Source: Adiantum capillus-veneris (lineage: Eukaryota > Streptophyta > Polypodiopsida > Polypodiales > Pteridaceae). Taken from it: DNA of 64,000 bases. Location: contig CM043945.1 of assembly GCA_014529385.2 (NCBI GenBank), positions 153,910,241-153,974,240 of the forward strand, read 5' to 3'. Made by a program: the position numbers and the translations under genes. Positions 46,017 through 57,626 of this stretch are shown here, piece by piece. Below the pieces are notes generated by a model. It was not told the DNA's origin, made no database searches, and saw only the letters and a list, made by a program, of their open reading frames with translations. How positions within the stretch are numbered: position 1 is the stretch's first letter; the number at the start of each line of letters is the position of its first letter.

Positions 46017-49000
46017 ATGGCTGACAATATTAAAGAGAGTGAAATTAATGTTGATAACTTTGATTTTGCTCATGAGCAAGCTACTAATGATGCTTCAATG
46101 CTTGTTAATTATCTTGTTTCTAGGCTTCAACAAGCCATGGGCAATCCATCTCTCCAAAGTGAAGTGCAACGGCAGCTCCGTGCTCACGGGATTCTCCAAG
46201 CTCATCACCATGACGAGAGAACACCTAGGAAGCCTCCTTGTGAGACTACCAAAAGAGGTCTCTCTCCGATTCGGGAAGAAGAAGAGAATCCATATGAAGG
46301 GCTCAAGAACTTACTTCTTGATGATGCATCTCCTTCCCAAAGGAGAACTCAAGAGCCTCCACCGAAGGAACGAGAAAGAAGCGAGTCTCCCGCCACCTCG
46401 GCGGAGATGGCTCCACGAAGACGGCGGGCTAAACGCTCTCCATCACCACCAAAGCGGAGAAGACCATCACACTCTTCTCCACGCCATAATTCAAAGAGGG
46501 ATGATAAAAAGCAAGAGAAGAAAAAGGCGAGAAAGAGGACACCGTCTTCTCCATCTTCTTCATCCTCTTCCTCTTATGAAAGCTATGGTGAAGACGACAA
46601 AGATCAAGACAAGAAAAAGGCAAGAAAGAGGTCACCCTCTTCTCCACCTTCTTCAAATTCTTCATCTTCTGAAGAAAGTGATGGTGCAACTTTTGAACCA
46701 TCAAAAAGAAGAGGCCATAGGAAATCCTATGCCGCATGGAAGAGGTCGTCCAAGCTGAAGAAATTCAAAGAGGGAGGGAAGAGCATCTCTTTCCTTACCT
46801 ATGATGGCACCTTCGGTGCTACAGACAAAGTTTTGGCCTTTATCCAGCAATTCGATGCGGCGTTTGGAGATGAGGGCTTCACGGAGTCCTCTAAGCTACG
46901 CCATGTAGCTATGCACTTTCAAAAGTCCGCCAGACAATGGTGGTCTAGCCTACGAGCCAACGGTGAAGCTCCACGAACATGGAAGGCTTTAAGAGCTTCC
47001 ATTATGAAGCAGTTTTTGGCCACCGATGCCAAAGACAAAGTACTCACCGAATGGCGAAGCTTAAAGCTCTCTCCCAATGAATCCATCCACAAATATGTAG
47101 ACAAGTTTTGGGACCTACAACTCAAAGCCACTGTCTTCAAAAAGTTGGATTTTGGAGAGCAAAAGCAACAATTTTGTACTGGCTTAACCGAAGAAATGGC
47201 GGAGTATGTCAACTGCCAAAGGCCACGTACCATATCGGCGGTAATACACCATACTATGGTGGCCTCGCGAATCAATTTCCAAACGGGGGGTAAAAGAAAT
47301 AATAAGCCCCTGGAAAACAAGGGTTCCAATGAGCCTAAGGGGAAGGACAATGTCCAAAAGTCTCCTAAGGGCAATTCCAACAAAGCTAAAGAGAAGGGAT
47401 TTTACAAAGGAAAGAATAAACTCTCTCCTGAAGAGCTTGAGCGTTATCGTAAAGATAACCGGTGTTTCAAGTGCGGCGAACAAGGGCATGCGTACCGCGC
47501 TTGTCCCCAAAAGAACAACCGCCAAGATCCTCCTAGAGCTTCTTTGGTTGAAATCCAAGAGGAGGAGATTCACCAAACTCACCACAAAGGATCTCCTCTA
47601 TGCCATGCTTGGGGAAAGGTAAGAGAACATGATGCTTTTATTCTCTTTGACCCTGGTTCTACTCACAATTTTATATCTATGGAGTTAGCCACCAAGCTAG
47701 GCATACAATCCTACGAGATGGGAGATATCCTACCCGCAGACAGTGCCTTCAAGGGGCAAGAAGCTTCAGTCACTCCCTTAATCGGGAAATTGAGGCTTCA
47801 TGTCCAAGGCTATGTGGACAAAGAGGACTTCTTTATCTCTCCTCTCAAGCATGAGGATGTAATCCTAGGGGCACCATGGTTTGACCGCCTGGCTGCCCAT
47901 GTTAAATTTCCTGAAAGGAGAATCTCCTTTAAGTTCAGGGAAAAGGACATGTATATAGATGCTAGGGAGATGGGTAACACCATCCCCATTGTACATACAC
48001 CAGCTTTCAACAAGTCAATAAAGAGCTCTATTTCCGTGTACATGATTTTTGTTAAAGATTCTCAAAATGAACCTAATGCTTTAACAAAAGAAAATAAAAG
48101 CAACCAAAAGGAATTAGAGTTATCCAATTTTCTCAAGGGGTTTCAAGATGTTTTTATTGACGACATCCCTTGTGAGCTACCTCCTAAACGAGGTAATGAT
48201 GACCATGCAATTGAACTTCTTCCAGGAAGTTCACCGCCTAACAAACCTCCTTATAGAGTTTCTCAAGCTCAACAAGAGGAGATTATGCGGCAAGTGCATG
48301 ACTTAGTTGAGAAGGGCATGGTTAGGCCTAGCTCATCTCCATTTTGCTCACCTGTGCTATTAGTGCAAAAGAAAGACGGCACATATCGTATGTGTGTCGA
48401 CTATAGAGCACTAAATAGGATCACTATCAAGAATAGGTTTCCCGTTCCACGGGTAGAAGACCTATTTGATAAGCTACAAGGATCGACCTACTTCAGTAGG
48501 ATTGACTTAAAAAGTGGCTACCATCAAATAAGGATAGTTGATCAAGACATTGTAAAGACCGCATTTCGTATTACATTTGGTCTTTACGAATACATTGTCA
48601 TGCCTTTTGGCTTGACTAATGCACCAGCCACATTCAACCGCTTGATGGAGAAGCTGTTCAGGCCTCATCGAACCTTCACTGGAGTGTTCTTTGATGATAT
48701 TATCATCTACTCTAATTCATTGGAGGAACACAAGCAACACCTCCAGGTAATATTTCAAGTTTTAAGAGAGAATAAACTTTATGTTAATCGAAAGAAAAGT
48801 GAATTTTTCTTGCAAGAGATTCAATATTTAGGTCACATTATCTCTCGAGATGGAATCCAAATGGATCCATCCAAGCTAGAGGTAATAAAAGGATGGCCTA
48901 AACCAAGGAATCTTCATGAACTAAGAAGCTTTATAGGTATGTGTGCATACTATAGACGCTTCATAGAAAAGTTCTCACAAATTGCGGGACCATTACATGA

Positions 49001-50966
49001 CCTAACAAAGAAAAATGTTAGGTATACGTGGTCTGCTAAGGAGAACAATGCTTTCGAAAAGCTTAAAGAAAAGCTTATCTCTCAACCTGTGCTTACACTA
49101 CCGGATCTCTCAAAACCATTTGAGGTCCAATGTGATGCTTGTGGTGATTGCCTTGGGGCTGTTCTGCTCCAAGAAGGGCACGCCATAGGCTATGAGAGTC
49201 GAAGGCTCGACCCTGTTGAGCAAGCTCTAGGCATATACGAAAAAGAACTCCTTGCAGTTCTACATGCCTTAGACTCATGGAAGCACTATTTATTGGGGAC
49301 TCCTTTCATTCTGCGAACGGATCACCAAAGTCTTAAGTACTTCATGACGCAGACCAAGCTCTCCGACAAACAAATGAGGTGGGCAAATTTCCTTTCGCAA
49401 TTTCATTTTCATATTGCTCACATTGCTGGCAAGCATAATCAAGTAGCCGATGCACTCTCAAGACGACCGAGAGTGAATGCGGTTTCCATAGCAACTCACA
49501 ATGATCTATCTTTAATGATAGATGAGTATGCTATTGATCCCGATTTTAGAGATGTGATTTCAACCCTTGCATTAGGGAAGAAAGAAGAACCATTTACTTT
49601 ACAAGATGGTTATCTTCTCTATGGCAATAGACTATGCGTTACTAACTCACTACGTGAGAAAGTAATGTATGAATCTCATGCTCCCCCATATGCGGGGCAT
49701 AGAGGGATTCAGTCTACCCTAAAGGGAATTGAAACATATTTCTATTGGCCTACCATGAAAGTGAACATACATGAGTATGTTTCCAAATGTGTGGTATGTC
49801 AAAAGACAAAATTTGATAGAGGGAAGCAACTTGGATTGCTTCAACCCTTGACAATCCCTAATTCACCGTGGGAGAGCATATCCATGGATTTTATCTTTGG
49901 ATTGCCTAAGTCTATCCATGGGAATACGGGAATATGGACGATAGTAGACAGGTTCAGTAAACAAGCTCATTTTATACCTGTCAAAAAGACTATCAAAGCC
50001 CATCAAATGGCAACCCTCTTCATTTCACAAATTTTCAAGTACCATGGCTTGCCAATGTCCATAGTGTCGGATAGAGATCCTAGAATGACCAGTAATTTCT
50101 GGAAGGGTCTCTTTGAGAATTTAGGAACAAGGCTAAACTTCTCTTCGGCCTATCATCCACAAACTGATGGCCAAAGTGAAATAGCTAACCTAACTATTCT
50201 CGATCTACTAAAAGCCTATGTAACGGAAGTAGATCAAAGATCCCAATGGGAGAAGTACTTACCCTTAGTAGAGTATGCTTACAATAACACTGTACATACT
50301 TCTACAGGAAAAGCACCTTTCGAGGTAATTGAGGGAAGATCAAAAAGTCCCTTGCTACTTAAGGTACATGGGAAGATCTTCGCTGCAGATGAGTATAGCC
50401 GAGACCTACAAGAATCTTTCCAAAAGATTAAGGATGCTATCTCTATCTCACAGCAAAGGCAAAAGGCTGCTGCTGACAAGCACAGAAGAGCCCAAGCCTT
50501 TAAAGAAAACGATTGGGTCTTGTTAAAGTTTCCCAAGGCTCGATTAAGGCACACGACGGGCAAGAATCCTACGGGTCACCAGAAATACTATGCTAAACTA
50601 GCAAAAAGGTACTATGGTCCCTTCCAGATTCTTAGGCCAATCAATGAGATGGCCTATCAACTTAAGTTGCCCAATCATTGGCTCATACACAATGCTTTTC
50701 ACGTGAGCCTCTTAAAGCCTTATAAAGGAGAGCCACCTCAAGAACCAACTATTGAAGACCCACCGGAGATCGAGGACCACGAGGAGGTGCTGCAGCCCGA
50801 GTCCATTCTCCGACATGAAGACAAGGTATTAAGAGGCGGTAAGACTATCAGACGATATCTTATTAAGTTTAAGAATTATCCTTTTGAAGATGCTAGATGG
50901 ATGCAAGGCATACAATTAAAGGATAACCTAAACCTTGTCAATGCTTACAATGTTTCCCAAGAGTAA
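46017..50966 (+). CDS. gag-pol: chromovirus Gag-Pol polyprotein, intact
   Basis: 1649 residues in one frame. Residues about 120-240 are an Arg/Ser- and Lys-rich region with a duplicated KKKARKR(T/S)PSSP block. Gag lies at about 260-430 (FQKSARQWWSSLRA). Zinc knuckle CFKCGEQGHAYRAC at about 483-496. Protease active site LFDPGSTHNFIS at about 541-552, the D-P-G-S form common in plant chromoviruses. RT has CVDYRALN, DLKSGYHQI, PFGLTNAP and the catalytic FFDDII near 891. RNase H has CDACGD and RTDHQSLK. Integrase has HRGI...CVVCQK, and D, D and E at about 1289, 1350 and 1386 (SMDFI, VSDRD, GQSEIAN). A chromodomain-like segment (about 1597-1645) follows and would guide insertion to marked chromatin. 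The ATG is the first in frame after a 400-nt leader. Confidence 0.97.
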   Translation: MADNIKESEINVDNFDFAHEQATNDASMLVNYLVSRLQQAMGNPSLQSEVQRQLRAHGILQAHHHDERTPRKPPCETTKRGLSPIREEEENPYEGLKNLLLDDASPSQRRTQEPPPKERERSESPATSAEMAPRRRRAKRSPSPPKRRRPSHSSPRHNSKRDDKKQEKKKARKRTPSSPSSSSSSSYESYGEDDKDQDKKKARKRSPSSPPSSNSSSSEESDGATFEPSKRRGHRKSYAAWKRSSKLKKFKEGGKSISFLTYDGTFGATDKVLAFIQQFDAAFGDEGFTESSKLRHVAMHFQKSARQWWSSLRANGEAPRTWKALRASIMKQFLATDAKDKVLTEWRSLKLSPNESIHKYVDKFWDLQLKATVFKKLDFGEQKQQFCTGLTEEMAEYVNCQRPRTISAVIHHTMVASRINFQTGGKRNNKPLENKGSNEPKGKDNVQKSPKGNSNKAKEKGFYKGKNKLSPEELERYRKDNRCFKCGEQGHAYRACPQKNNRQDPPRASLVEIQEEEIHQTHHKGSPLCHAWGKVREHDAFILFDPGSTHNFISMELATKLGIQSYEMGDILPADSAFKGQEASVTPLIGKLRLHVQGYVDKEDFFISPLKHEDVILGAPWFDRLAAHVKFPERRISFKFREKDMYIDAREMGNTIPIVHTPAFNKSIKSSISVYMIFVKDSQNEPNALTKENKSNQKELELSNFLKGFQDVFIDDIPCELPPKRGNDDHAIELLPGSSPPNKPPYRVSQAQQEEIMRQVHDLVEKGMVRPSSSPFCSPVLLVQKKDGTYRMCVDYRALNRITIKNRFPVPRVEDLFDKLQGSTYFSRIDLKSGYHQIRIVDQDIVKTAFRITFGLYEYIVMPFGLTNAPATFNRLMEKLFRPHRTFTGVFFDDIIIYSNSLEEHKQHLQVIFQVLRENKLYVNRKKSEFFLQEIQYLGHIISRDGIQMDPSKLEVIKGWPKPRNLHELRSFIGMCAYYRRFIEKFSQIAGPLHDLTKKNVRYTWSAKENNAFEKLKEKLISQPVLTLPDLSKPFEVQCDACGDCLGAVLLQEGHAIGYESRRLDPVEQALGIYEKELLAVLHALDSWKHYLLGTPFILRTDHQSLKYFMTQTKLSDKQMRWANFLSQFHFHIAHIAGKHNQVADALSRRPRVNAVSIATHNDLSLMIDEYAIDPDFRDVISTLALGKKEEPFTLQDGYLLYGNRLCVTNSLREKVMYESHAPPYAGHRGIQSTLKGIETYFYWPTMKVNIHEYVSKCVVCQKTKFDRGKQLGLLQPLTIPNSPWESISMDFIFGLPKSIHGNTGIWTIVDRFSKQAHFIPVKKTIKAHQMATLFISQIFKYHGLPMSIVSDRDPRMTSNFWKGLFENLGTRLNFSSAYHPQTDGQSEIANLTILDLLKAYVTEVDQRSQWEKYLPLVEYAYNNTVHTSTGKAPFEVIEGRSKSPLLLKVHGKIFAADEYSRDLQESFQKIKDAISISQQRQKAAADKHRRAQAFKENDWVLLKFPKARLRHTTGKNPTGHQKYYAKLAKRYYGPFQILRPINEMAYQLKLPNHWLIHNAFHVSLLKPYKGEPPQEPTIEDPPEIEDHEEVLQPESILRHEDKVLRGGKTIRRYLIKFKNYPFEDARWMQGIQLKDNLNLVNAYNVSQE

Positions 50967-51325
50967 GCAAATGTACAAAATGATAAAAATGAACAAAATT
51001 TTTTTGTCTTATAAGACTCTCTTTTTCTTTATTTGTGCACAAAAATGAAGTAGTATGCATGCTTAGATCAAGTTTGTGGGGACGACGTCTCCCAAACACC
51101 AAAGTAGAACTTGTCACTCTACTATGGAAGACTGATAGGACTAATGTGCAGACATGCTTGCGGCAGCCTCAGGCTCTCAAGCGCCAAATGGACTAGTCAT
51201 CCATTATGGAATGATGTCGTAGGGTAACATAGGGATCCTCTACCCGCTAAGAAAAGGACTCATGCATATGCTTTATCTTCTCTACACCATAGTCGAGGAC
51301 GACTATGATTTCAAGAGAGAGGTAA

Positions 51326-52917
51326 TGTCATAATAATCAATATCTAATTCTCCTAAATGATTTTCTCATATTAAACTGATCATTTAATGTGGGGAAGTGC
51401 CAAGGGAGAAAAAGCTAGAATATTGGTTAAGTTAGCAGACCGGCCACAGTAGGGATCCAAAGGAGGGAAAATAGGGATCCAAAGGGGGGGCCATCTGCAA
51501 AAGAGCCATGTGAAACAATGGGCCAAAAAGACCCTAAGGTTTAGCCCATTAAGACTTCCAAAATGCTAAGGTTCCAAAATTCAAAGGTTGTGTCCAAAGG
51601 TCAACCCTAGGGAAAATTGGATGCTTTGTGTGTGCCCTAAAAGTCTTTCTACATCCCTACATGGGAGGGGGCGAGCCCCAAAGCTAGGGGATGAGAGAGA
51701 AAGCCACACACACACACACACAGGCTCCCTTTACACAAAGGGAATGAGGGACACATGTCAGCTCCCTAGGCCAGATGCCCACAAGGTGTGCCCAATTCCT
51801 ATTGGAAGACCCTTGAAGTGGACCAATGAGAATTAAGCTAGAGTAAATCTAGTTTAATTAACTTAAAAACATTTAATAAAAGAAACCAATGAGAATTAAG
51901 TCTCCTAGAAGACTATTGGGCAGTCTCCCAAGGGGTCCAATGAGCATTCAGGAGCCCCATGGCTTGCCTGATTCCTATTGGCCAGGAGGCAAAGGGGTCC
52001 AATGAGAGTTTAGTTTAATTATTTAATTACCTAAAGCTCTCACAAAAGGGGAAAGGGGGACACATGTCTAAAGGCTATCACTTATGCTGCTTAATTCCTA
52101 TTGGCTTGACCTGGGGAGGTCCAATGAGGCAAAGGCCAGACTTATTTAGCAGCTAGGGCTCGCCCAAGAGAGAGGGGGGGCTGATTTTTGCTTGCCATTG
52201 ACACACACACTCTCACACTTGACCATGTGTGAAGGGAAAATACTCTATCTCCTCCCAAGCTTTAATGGAGAGCTCATCACCTACTCCAAGCTTGTGAGAT
52301 AGAAGCCTACATCAACACTCTCTTGGCATGTGGATGCAAATCCAACCAAGAGCCAAGCTTCAATGCATGCTCATCTTCTCTACCAAGCTAATTACTAAGC
52401 TAAGCTATGCTAATATGAGTGATTATGTGAGGAGATGTACTTCTTTCTCGTAAGTTACTTCTTTTTCCTCTCAATCTACTCTCATACCCTGCTAGCTCTC
52501 ACCATCTTCGAAGGTGTGTGAGGTCTTGGGTCTGAGAACGGGGATAATTCAAGTTGTGTTTGATTAAGTGTTTTGCTTGGTGTATGAAGCTTCCATCTTC
52601 ATTGCACTAGCTAGTATTGAAGGAACACAAAGAATTGTATTGTACAATGTCTCTCTTGATGGGAGAAACCATAATACAAAGCCTTTTGGAGGGGGGACCG
52701 GCTCCATGCAAATCCGGTCCTCAATTGTTGTCAATAGCTTAATTGCTCTCTCTTTTGAAAGTATTGTCGATGCTATCTAACTAGGTGTTATGCTTTTTGT
52801 TGCTCTCTCCACCCAAGCACTCTTGTAATTCTCATTAGGAATCAACTCTAATGAAATGCTCACTATGTTCATGCTAATTTCCGCTACACATAAGATTTTA
52901 GGCCATTAAATGTTACA
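51326..52917 (+). repeat. chromovirus 3' LTR
   Basis: 1592 bp. Differs from the 5' LTR by two C-to-T differences (in GGTTTAGCCC and TCAATTGTTG) and one extra CA unit. A purine-rich CAAGAGAGAGGTAA precedes it and is the likely polypurine tract. Confidence 0.97.
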
Positions 52918-52922
52918 TTTCG

Positions 52923-54123
52923 GCTAGGATAGCATAACTGGCAAGTTGTTATACCTAGGTCATTCATACCCGAGGGATAAGGAATGAATGGGTTTGTTTT
53001 ATTTTTGTCCGGTTGGGTGAAGTACCCGCGGTTCTTATTGGAAATCGGCCATAATCTGGGTATGGTGTGATGCCAATAGTTGGATGAGAAGGTCATACTC
53101 AAGGAAAATGATATGAATCTAATTAAGGAAATTTGTTTGACTTGGTTGCTCAAAAAGGAACTGAAAAGGCTAGGAATATAAGGGCTATCCTGTGCATCTG
53201 TCACCAGATGGTGCTATACCTCTCGAAATAAAATGCTTACGAAGGAATGATTAAATTAATTGATGAGCCTTTCCCAAACACTTCATTTTGGGAAATATTG
53301 TGAAGGTGCTGCCATTTTGATGGCTTGTAACTGATTATCTTGGTCCTGAATAGGGAGGTAAGATGAATTAGTTGAAACTAAATGTGTTGCATGATTAGTT
53401 AGGAAACTAGTTACAAGCTAATTATAGCAGATAAAGGTAAAGAAATGAATTAAAAGTTTCCAAATAAATATCTGGTGGGAACAACCAGATGAATTGTCTT
53501 TAACGAGGGTATGCAACAGATTGTGTGCTGCTTGTTGTCTGATGATGTCTGATAGACTATCTTCCTGATTTTGTAGTAGTTAAGTACTACCTCGGGAAGA
53601 GATTTTCATGAAATGGTTTAGTGGGTGGGCAGATCCGGAGGGGCAGATGGCCGAATGTTGACTTAAATTTTTTATGTTAAATGCTAGGACTACGTGGGAT
53701 AAAAATGGGTAATCGCGGACGACCGAGACCATGTAGGTTTGCAAGATCCCTCTTCTTAGGGGAAAGTGATAACAGCCGTGCCTGCATGTCAGGAAAAAGG
53801 GGTTATCGCCATGAACCATTGGAGAAGAAGAAAGCAAGAGCAGATCCTCAAGTTTAAGATTAAGAGAATCAAGACTAAGGACCACGATTTTGGGTGCGAA
53901 AAGTTTTCAAGGACAAATTGATTATGAGAAGCGGATAGAATCGTTGAATGAGTGGATGTACCCCCTTGCGTTGGCATTCGAGATAGACCGGAGTCTTGTC
54001 TGAGTGTCGGTCCCAAGTGGGAGGATTACCTACAGATAAATCTATGTCATTCCCTGGAACGATCTGAAGGACTAAAGGAGGTGAGTAGGGTCGAGTCTGG
54101 GTATGGCCCTCACAAGGGCTCTC
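52923..54123. other. unassigned right flank of the chromovirus
   Basis: Contiguous with 43131-44004 before insertion. Small ORFs only, none with domain content. I see nothing further. Confidence 0.4.
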
Positions 54124-54522
54124 TTAATGCTCTGTCATGCTTAACATTTGGTCCACCATATCATCATATATAAGTGCTCGTTTGAAGTCTAGACATAGGT
54201 ACGAATGATTCACATCGTGACTGGAGTCTACATGCTCAGGTCTTTTACTACGCTTGAGGTCAATCCATAACATCCTATGATCCGATTCCGGATTCCATTC
54301 ACCAAGTGTAAAGATTTGTATGCATTCTAGAGTGGCTTTCAAAAACAACATATAGTCAATCACGCTATCACGATTGTGCTTTCTACATGTAAAGTCATTG
54401 GTGCCTTGCCATACAGATACACCATTTGTAATCAACATTTCGGTACTATTGCAGAAGTGACTTTCCATAGTGATCCAGTTCTTTTGCATCATTAGAACTT
54501 TGATTATACATGTATGAGTCAT
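54124..54522 (-). pseudogene. LINE-type endonuclease (EEP fold) fragment
   Basis: In 132 residues, GTNDFTCRKHNRDSVIDYML followed about 20 residues later by WNPESDHRMLWIDLKR. The S-V-I-D-Y and S-D-H-R motifs are the C-terminal catalytic signature of the endonuclease/exonuclease/phosphatase fold used by LINEs to nick DNA. Upstream Asn/Glu motifs and the RT are absent. Nearby, 54354-54510 is partly duplicated at about 54535-54690 (shared GCTTTCTACATGTAAAGTCA). Confidence 0.6.
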
Positions 54523-54707
54523 CCATTAGAACAACATAGCCAGTCACGCTATCACCATTGTGCTTTCTACATGTAAAGTCATTAGTGCCTTACCATAGAG
54601 ATACACCATTTTCAATGAGCATTCCAATACTTTTGCACATATGTAGAATTGACTTTCCATAGTGATCCAACATCATTAGAAATGTCATTATACATGTATG
54701 GAGCTCT

Positions 54708-54792
54708 AGTTGAAGTGACGATCTCAAGTGGACGTTTATAAAGGAGAAGAGAACCCCCTTTTCTCACTTTTTTGAAAATAAAAGTATACATG

Positions 54793-54843
<51 letters not shown>

Positions 54844-54912
54844 CATAGAGAGGCATATATACCAATCATAGACATCTATATTTTTCTTTTCAAAAAAGTG
54901 AGAAAAGGGAGT

Positions 54913-54982
<70 letters not shown>

Positions 54983-55050
54983 CAGACCAATCATAGCCAT
55001 CTATACTTTTCTTTTCAAAAAGGTGAGAAAAGGGTGTGTGTGTGTGTGTA

Positions 55051-55101
<51 letters not shown>

Positions 55102-55182
55102 CAGATCAATCATAGCCATTTATACTTTTCTTTTCAAAAAATTGAGAAAAGGGACCGTCCACTTGAGATCGTCACTTCAACT
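54708..55182. mobile_element. foldback/MITE-like element with perfect 27-bp terminal inverted repeats
   Basis: 54708-54734 and 55156-55182 are exact reverse complements (AGTTGAAGTGACGATCTC...). The match resumes inward (CCCTTTTCTCA..TTTTTTGAAAA). Inside are three units of TTTTCTTTTCAAAA plus TGAGAAAAGGG, each followed by (GT)n and/or (GA)n and AATCATAGCCATCTATA. No ORF other than microsatellite translations. No clear target-site duplication was found. Confidence 0.7.
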
Positions 55183-55269
55183 CAAGCGCCAATTTGTCAA
55201 ATAATATGACACGATGAAAAGTCGTGTGTGTATGTACACACAAGCTGCATGAAAACCTCTATCCACCCA

Positions 55270-55553
55270 ACATGTGTGTGTGTGTGTGTGTGTGATTTAT
55301 GTATATATGTGTGTGTGTATGTAAGTACTTACATACACACACACATACACACACACACACACACACATATATACATAAATGTATGTATGTATGTGTATGT
55401 ACACACACACATATGTATATATATATGCACACATACACATACACACACACACACAAACATATATATATATATATATATATACTTACTTACTTACTTACAT
55501 ACACACACACATATATACATAAATGTATGTATGTATGTGTATGTACACACACA

Positions 55554-55622
<69 letters not shown>
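55270..55622. repeat. compound TATG/CA microsatellite block
   Basis: GT, TACA/TATG and CA repeats including a (CA)n of about 70 bp at 55552-55622; two near-copies of CATAAATGTATGTATGTATG (about 55373 and 55517) lie 144 bp apart. Confidence 0.9.
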
Positions 55623-55636
<14 letters not shown>

Positions 55637-55698
55637 GTTTGTGTGTGTATGTAAGGAAGTATGTATGTATGTATACATACATAACATTGAAGGAAAAT

Positions 55699-55739
<41 letters not shown>

Positions 55740-55986
55740 CCATCTCGAATTTTGAGGCCATTCTGATTGTTTCTACAATATTAAAAATCCCACCCTCTCT
55801 CCCTCCTTATAAAAGCATGCGAGCATATAAGCACTTGCATTCAAGAATCAAGACTCGTTGGCTATATTGTTTATGTCTCTTGTCTTCTTCTTCTTCTTCT
55901 CTCTTTCTCTAGGTCGTCTCTCTTCCTCTTAAAACTCATTTGATAGTATTTGTGACTCTTTTTTTTTGGTGATGTTAAACATTGTT

Positions 55987-56044
<58 letters not shown>

Positions 56045-56312
56045 AAGCTATGCAACAAGATGGATTCCTATGAGCAGGGTTTGTAGAAGGATTTCCTATG
56101 CTTAGGGGTTGTGAGTCTAGATTAATTAATAGGAAGTAAAGCAGGTAAAAATAGTCAAAAAATGCTATAAAATTGTAGATTTTAGAGACTATTAATAATT
56201 TTAATGTGCATCTTAATGGAAAGGAGGTGTGCATTGTAGACTCTCCAACAAAGTGAAGGCCATTTTGGCTACAAAAGGACAGGTGCCAAAAGGTTCTCGA
56301 GGGCTTGGGTGT

Positions 56313-56576
56313 GAGAGAGAGAGGGGGGGGGGGGGGGGGAGGGGGTCTCATTCCCAAGTAGAGGAAGACAGACATGGGGCCAATGCTATTTGTTGATACA
56401 TTGGATTGGGACCGTCTTCTCTCATTGACATTATGGAAAGGTAGAAGGTGAGGGTTACATGTAAGAGTTTATGTGTGTGTGTGTGTGTAGAGAGAGAGGG
56501 ATATATATATATATATATATGTATATTGTATATATACACACACATACATATAGACACACATATGCAACACACACAA

Positions 56577-56607
<31 letters not shown>

Positions 56608-56652
56608 CATAGAGAGAGAGAAAGGGAGGGAGGGAGGGAGGGAGGGAGGGAG
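56313..56652. repeat. G-rich and dinucleotide tracts in the inverted-repeat spacer
   Basis: A G run of about 17-18 at 56323-56339, (GT)n and (AT)n at 56469-56520, (CA)n at 56575-56600, and (GGGA)7 at about 56623-56652. The last has enough G triplets to form a G-quadruplex. Confidence 0.85.
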
Positions 56653-56980
56653 AGATTTCAACTTATGTGTACCATCTCTGAACCATTCCAATTTTATCAG
56701 ATGCTTCAAATCTTTAAAATAACTTGAGATTTTTTCTCTGATGTTTGAATATTTGATAACTTCTTTAGTTGGTAGCTTCTTTATTTAGATATTTGATAAC
56801 TTCTTTATTGACATACAAGTTCTCCTAAACTCTTGACTTCTCCACACATAACCCTCCCCTTCTACCCTTTCATAGTGTCAGTTAGAAAAGGTTCTTGCAG
56901 ACTAGTGTATCAACAAATAGCGGTGGCCGCATGTGTGTCTTCCTTGACTAGGTGACATGCATCCCTCTCACTCTTCCTCC

Positions 56981-56981
56981 C

Positions 56982-57075
<94 letters not shown>
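56981..57075. repeat. (CT)n(CA)36 microsatellite
   Basis: CT run passing into about 72 bp of CA, ending at the right arm of the long inverted repeat. Confidence 0.9.
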
Positions 57076-57078
<3 letters not shown>

Positions 57079-57626
57079 ATCCCTTAAGAACCTTTTGGCA
57101 CCTGTCCTTTTGTAGCCAAAATGGCCTTCACTTTGTTGGTGTATCTACAATGCACATCTCCTTTCCATTAAGATGCACACAAAAAGTACTAGTAATCTCT
57201 CAAATTTGGAATTTTTAAATTATGTTTTTACTATTTTTAGTTGCTTTACTTCCTATTAGCTTGGTTTGAAACCCATTAATCTAGACTACCAAGGGATAAG
57301 CTTAGGAAAACCTTTTCCAAACACTGCTAGCAAGGAGTCATACTGTTGACTAGCTTAAATAAGGCACATACGTGCGTGCACATACACACACAAAATGTTT
57401 AACATCACCAAAATAAATAATTAAGTGAAAAATACTATCAAATGAGTTTAGAGAGAGAGACAGAGAGAAGAGAAGAGAAGAATAAGAAGAAGATAAGAGG
57501 CCCAAAGAACATAGTTAAAGAGTCTGAATTTTTGAATGCAAGTGCTTACATGATTGTATACTTTCTCAAGGAGGGAGAGGGGGTGATATTTTTAATATCG
57601 TAGAAACAATCACAATGACCTCAAAG

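Larger units (their letters stand above)
44010..52917 (+). mobile_element. complete young Ty3/gypsy chromovirus
   Basis: LTRs at 44010-45599 and 51326-52917 (TG...CA), flanked by the 5-bp TSD TTTCG (44005-44009 and 52918-52922). A tRNA-Met primer site follows the 5' LTR after one base. The single Gag-Pol ORF is intact and ends in a chromodomain-like segment. I counted only two C/T substitutions and one CA-unit difference between the LTRs over about 1590 bp, so the insertion is very recent and the element is plausibly still mobile. Confidence 0.98.

Noticed and set aside
54612-55204. Several Ser-Leu and Arg-Glu ORFs
   Set aside because: They fall in the microsatellite core of the foldback element.
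56043-56375. ORF similar in part to 56952-57218
   Set aside because: The similarity comes from the two arms of the long inverted repeat; no protein family and no selection on frame is apparent.
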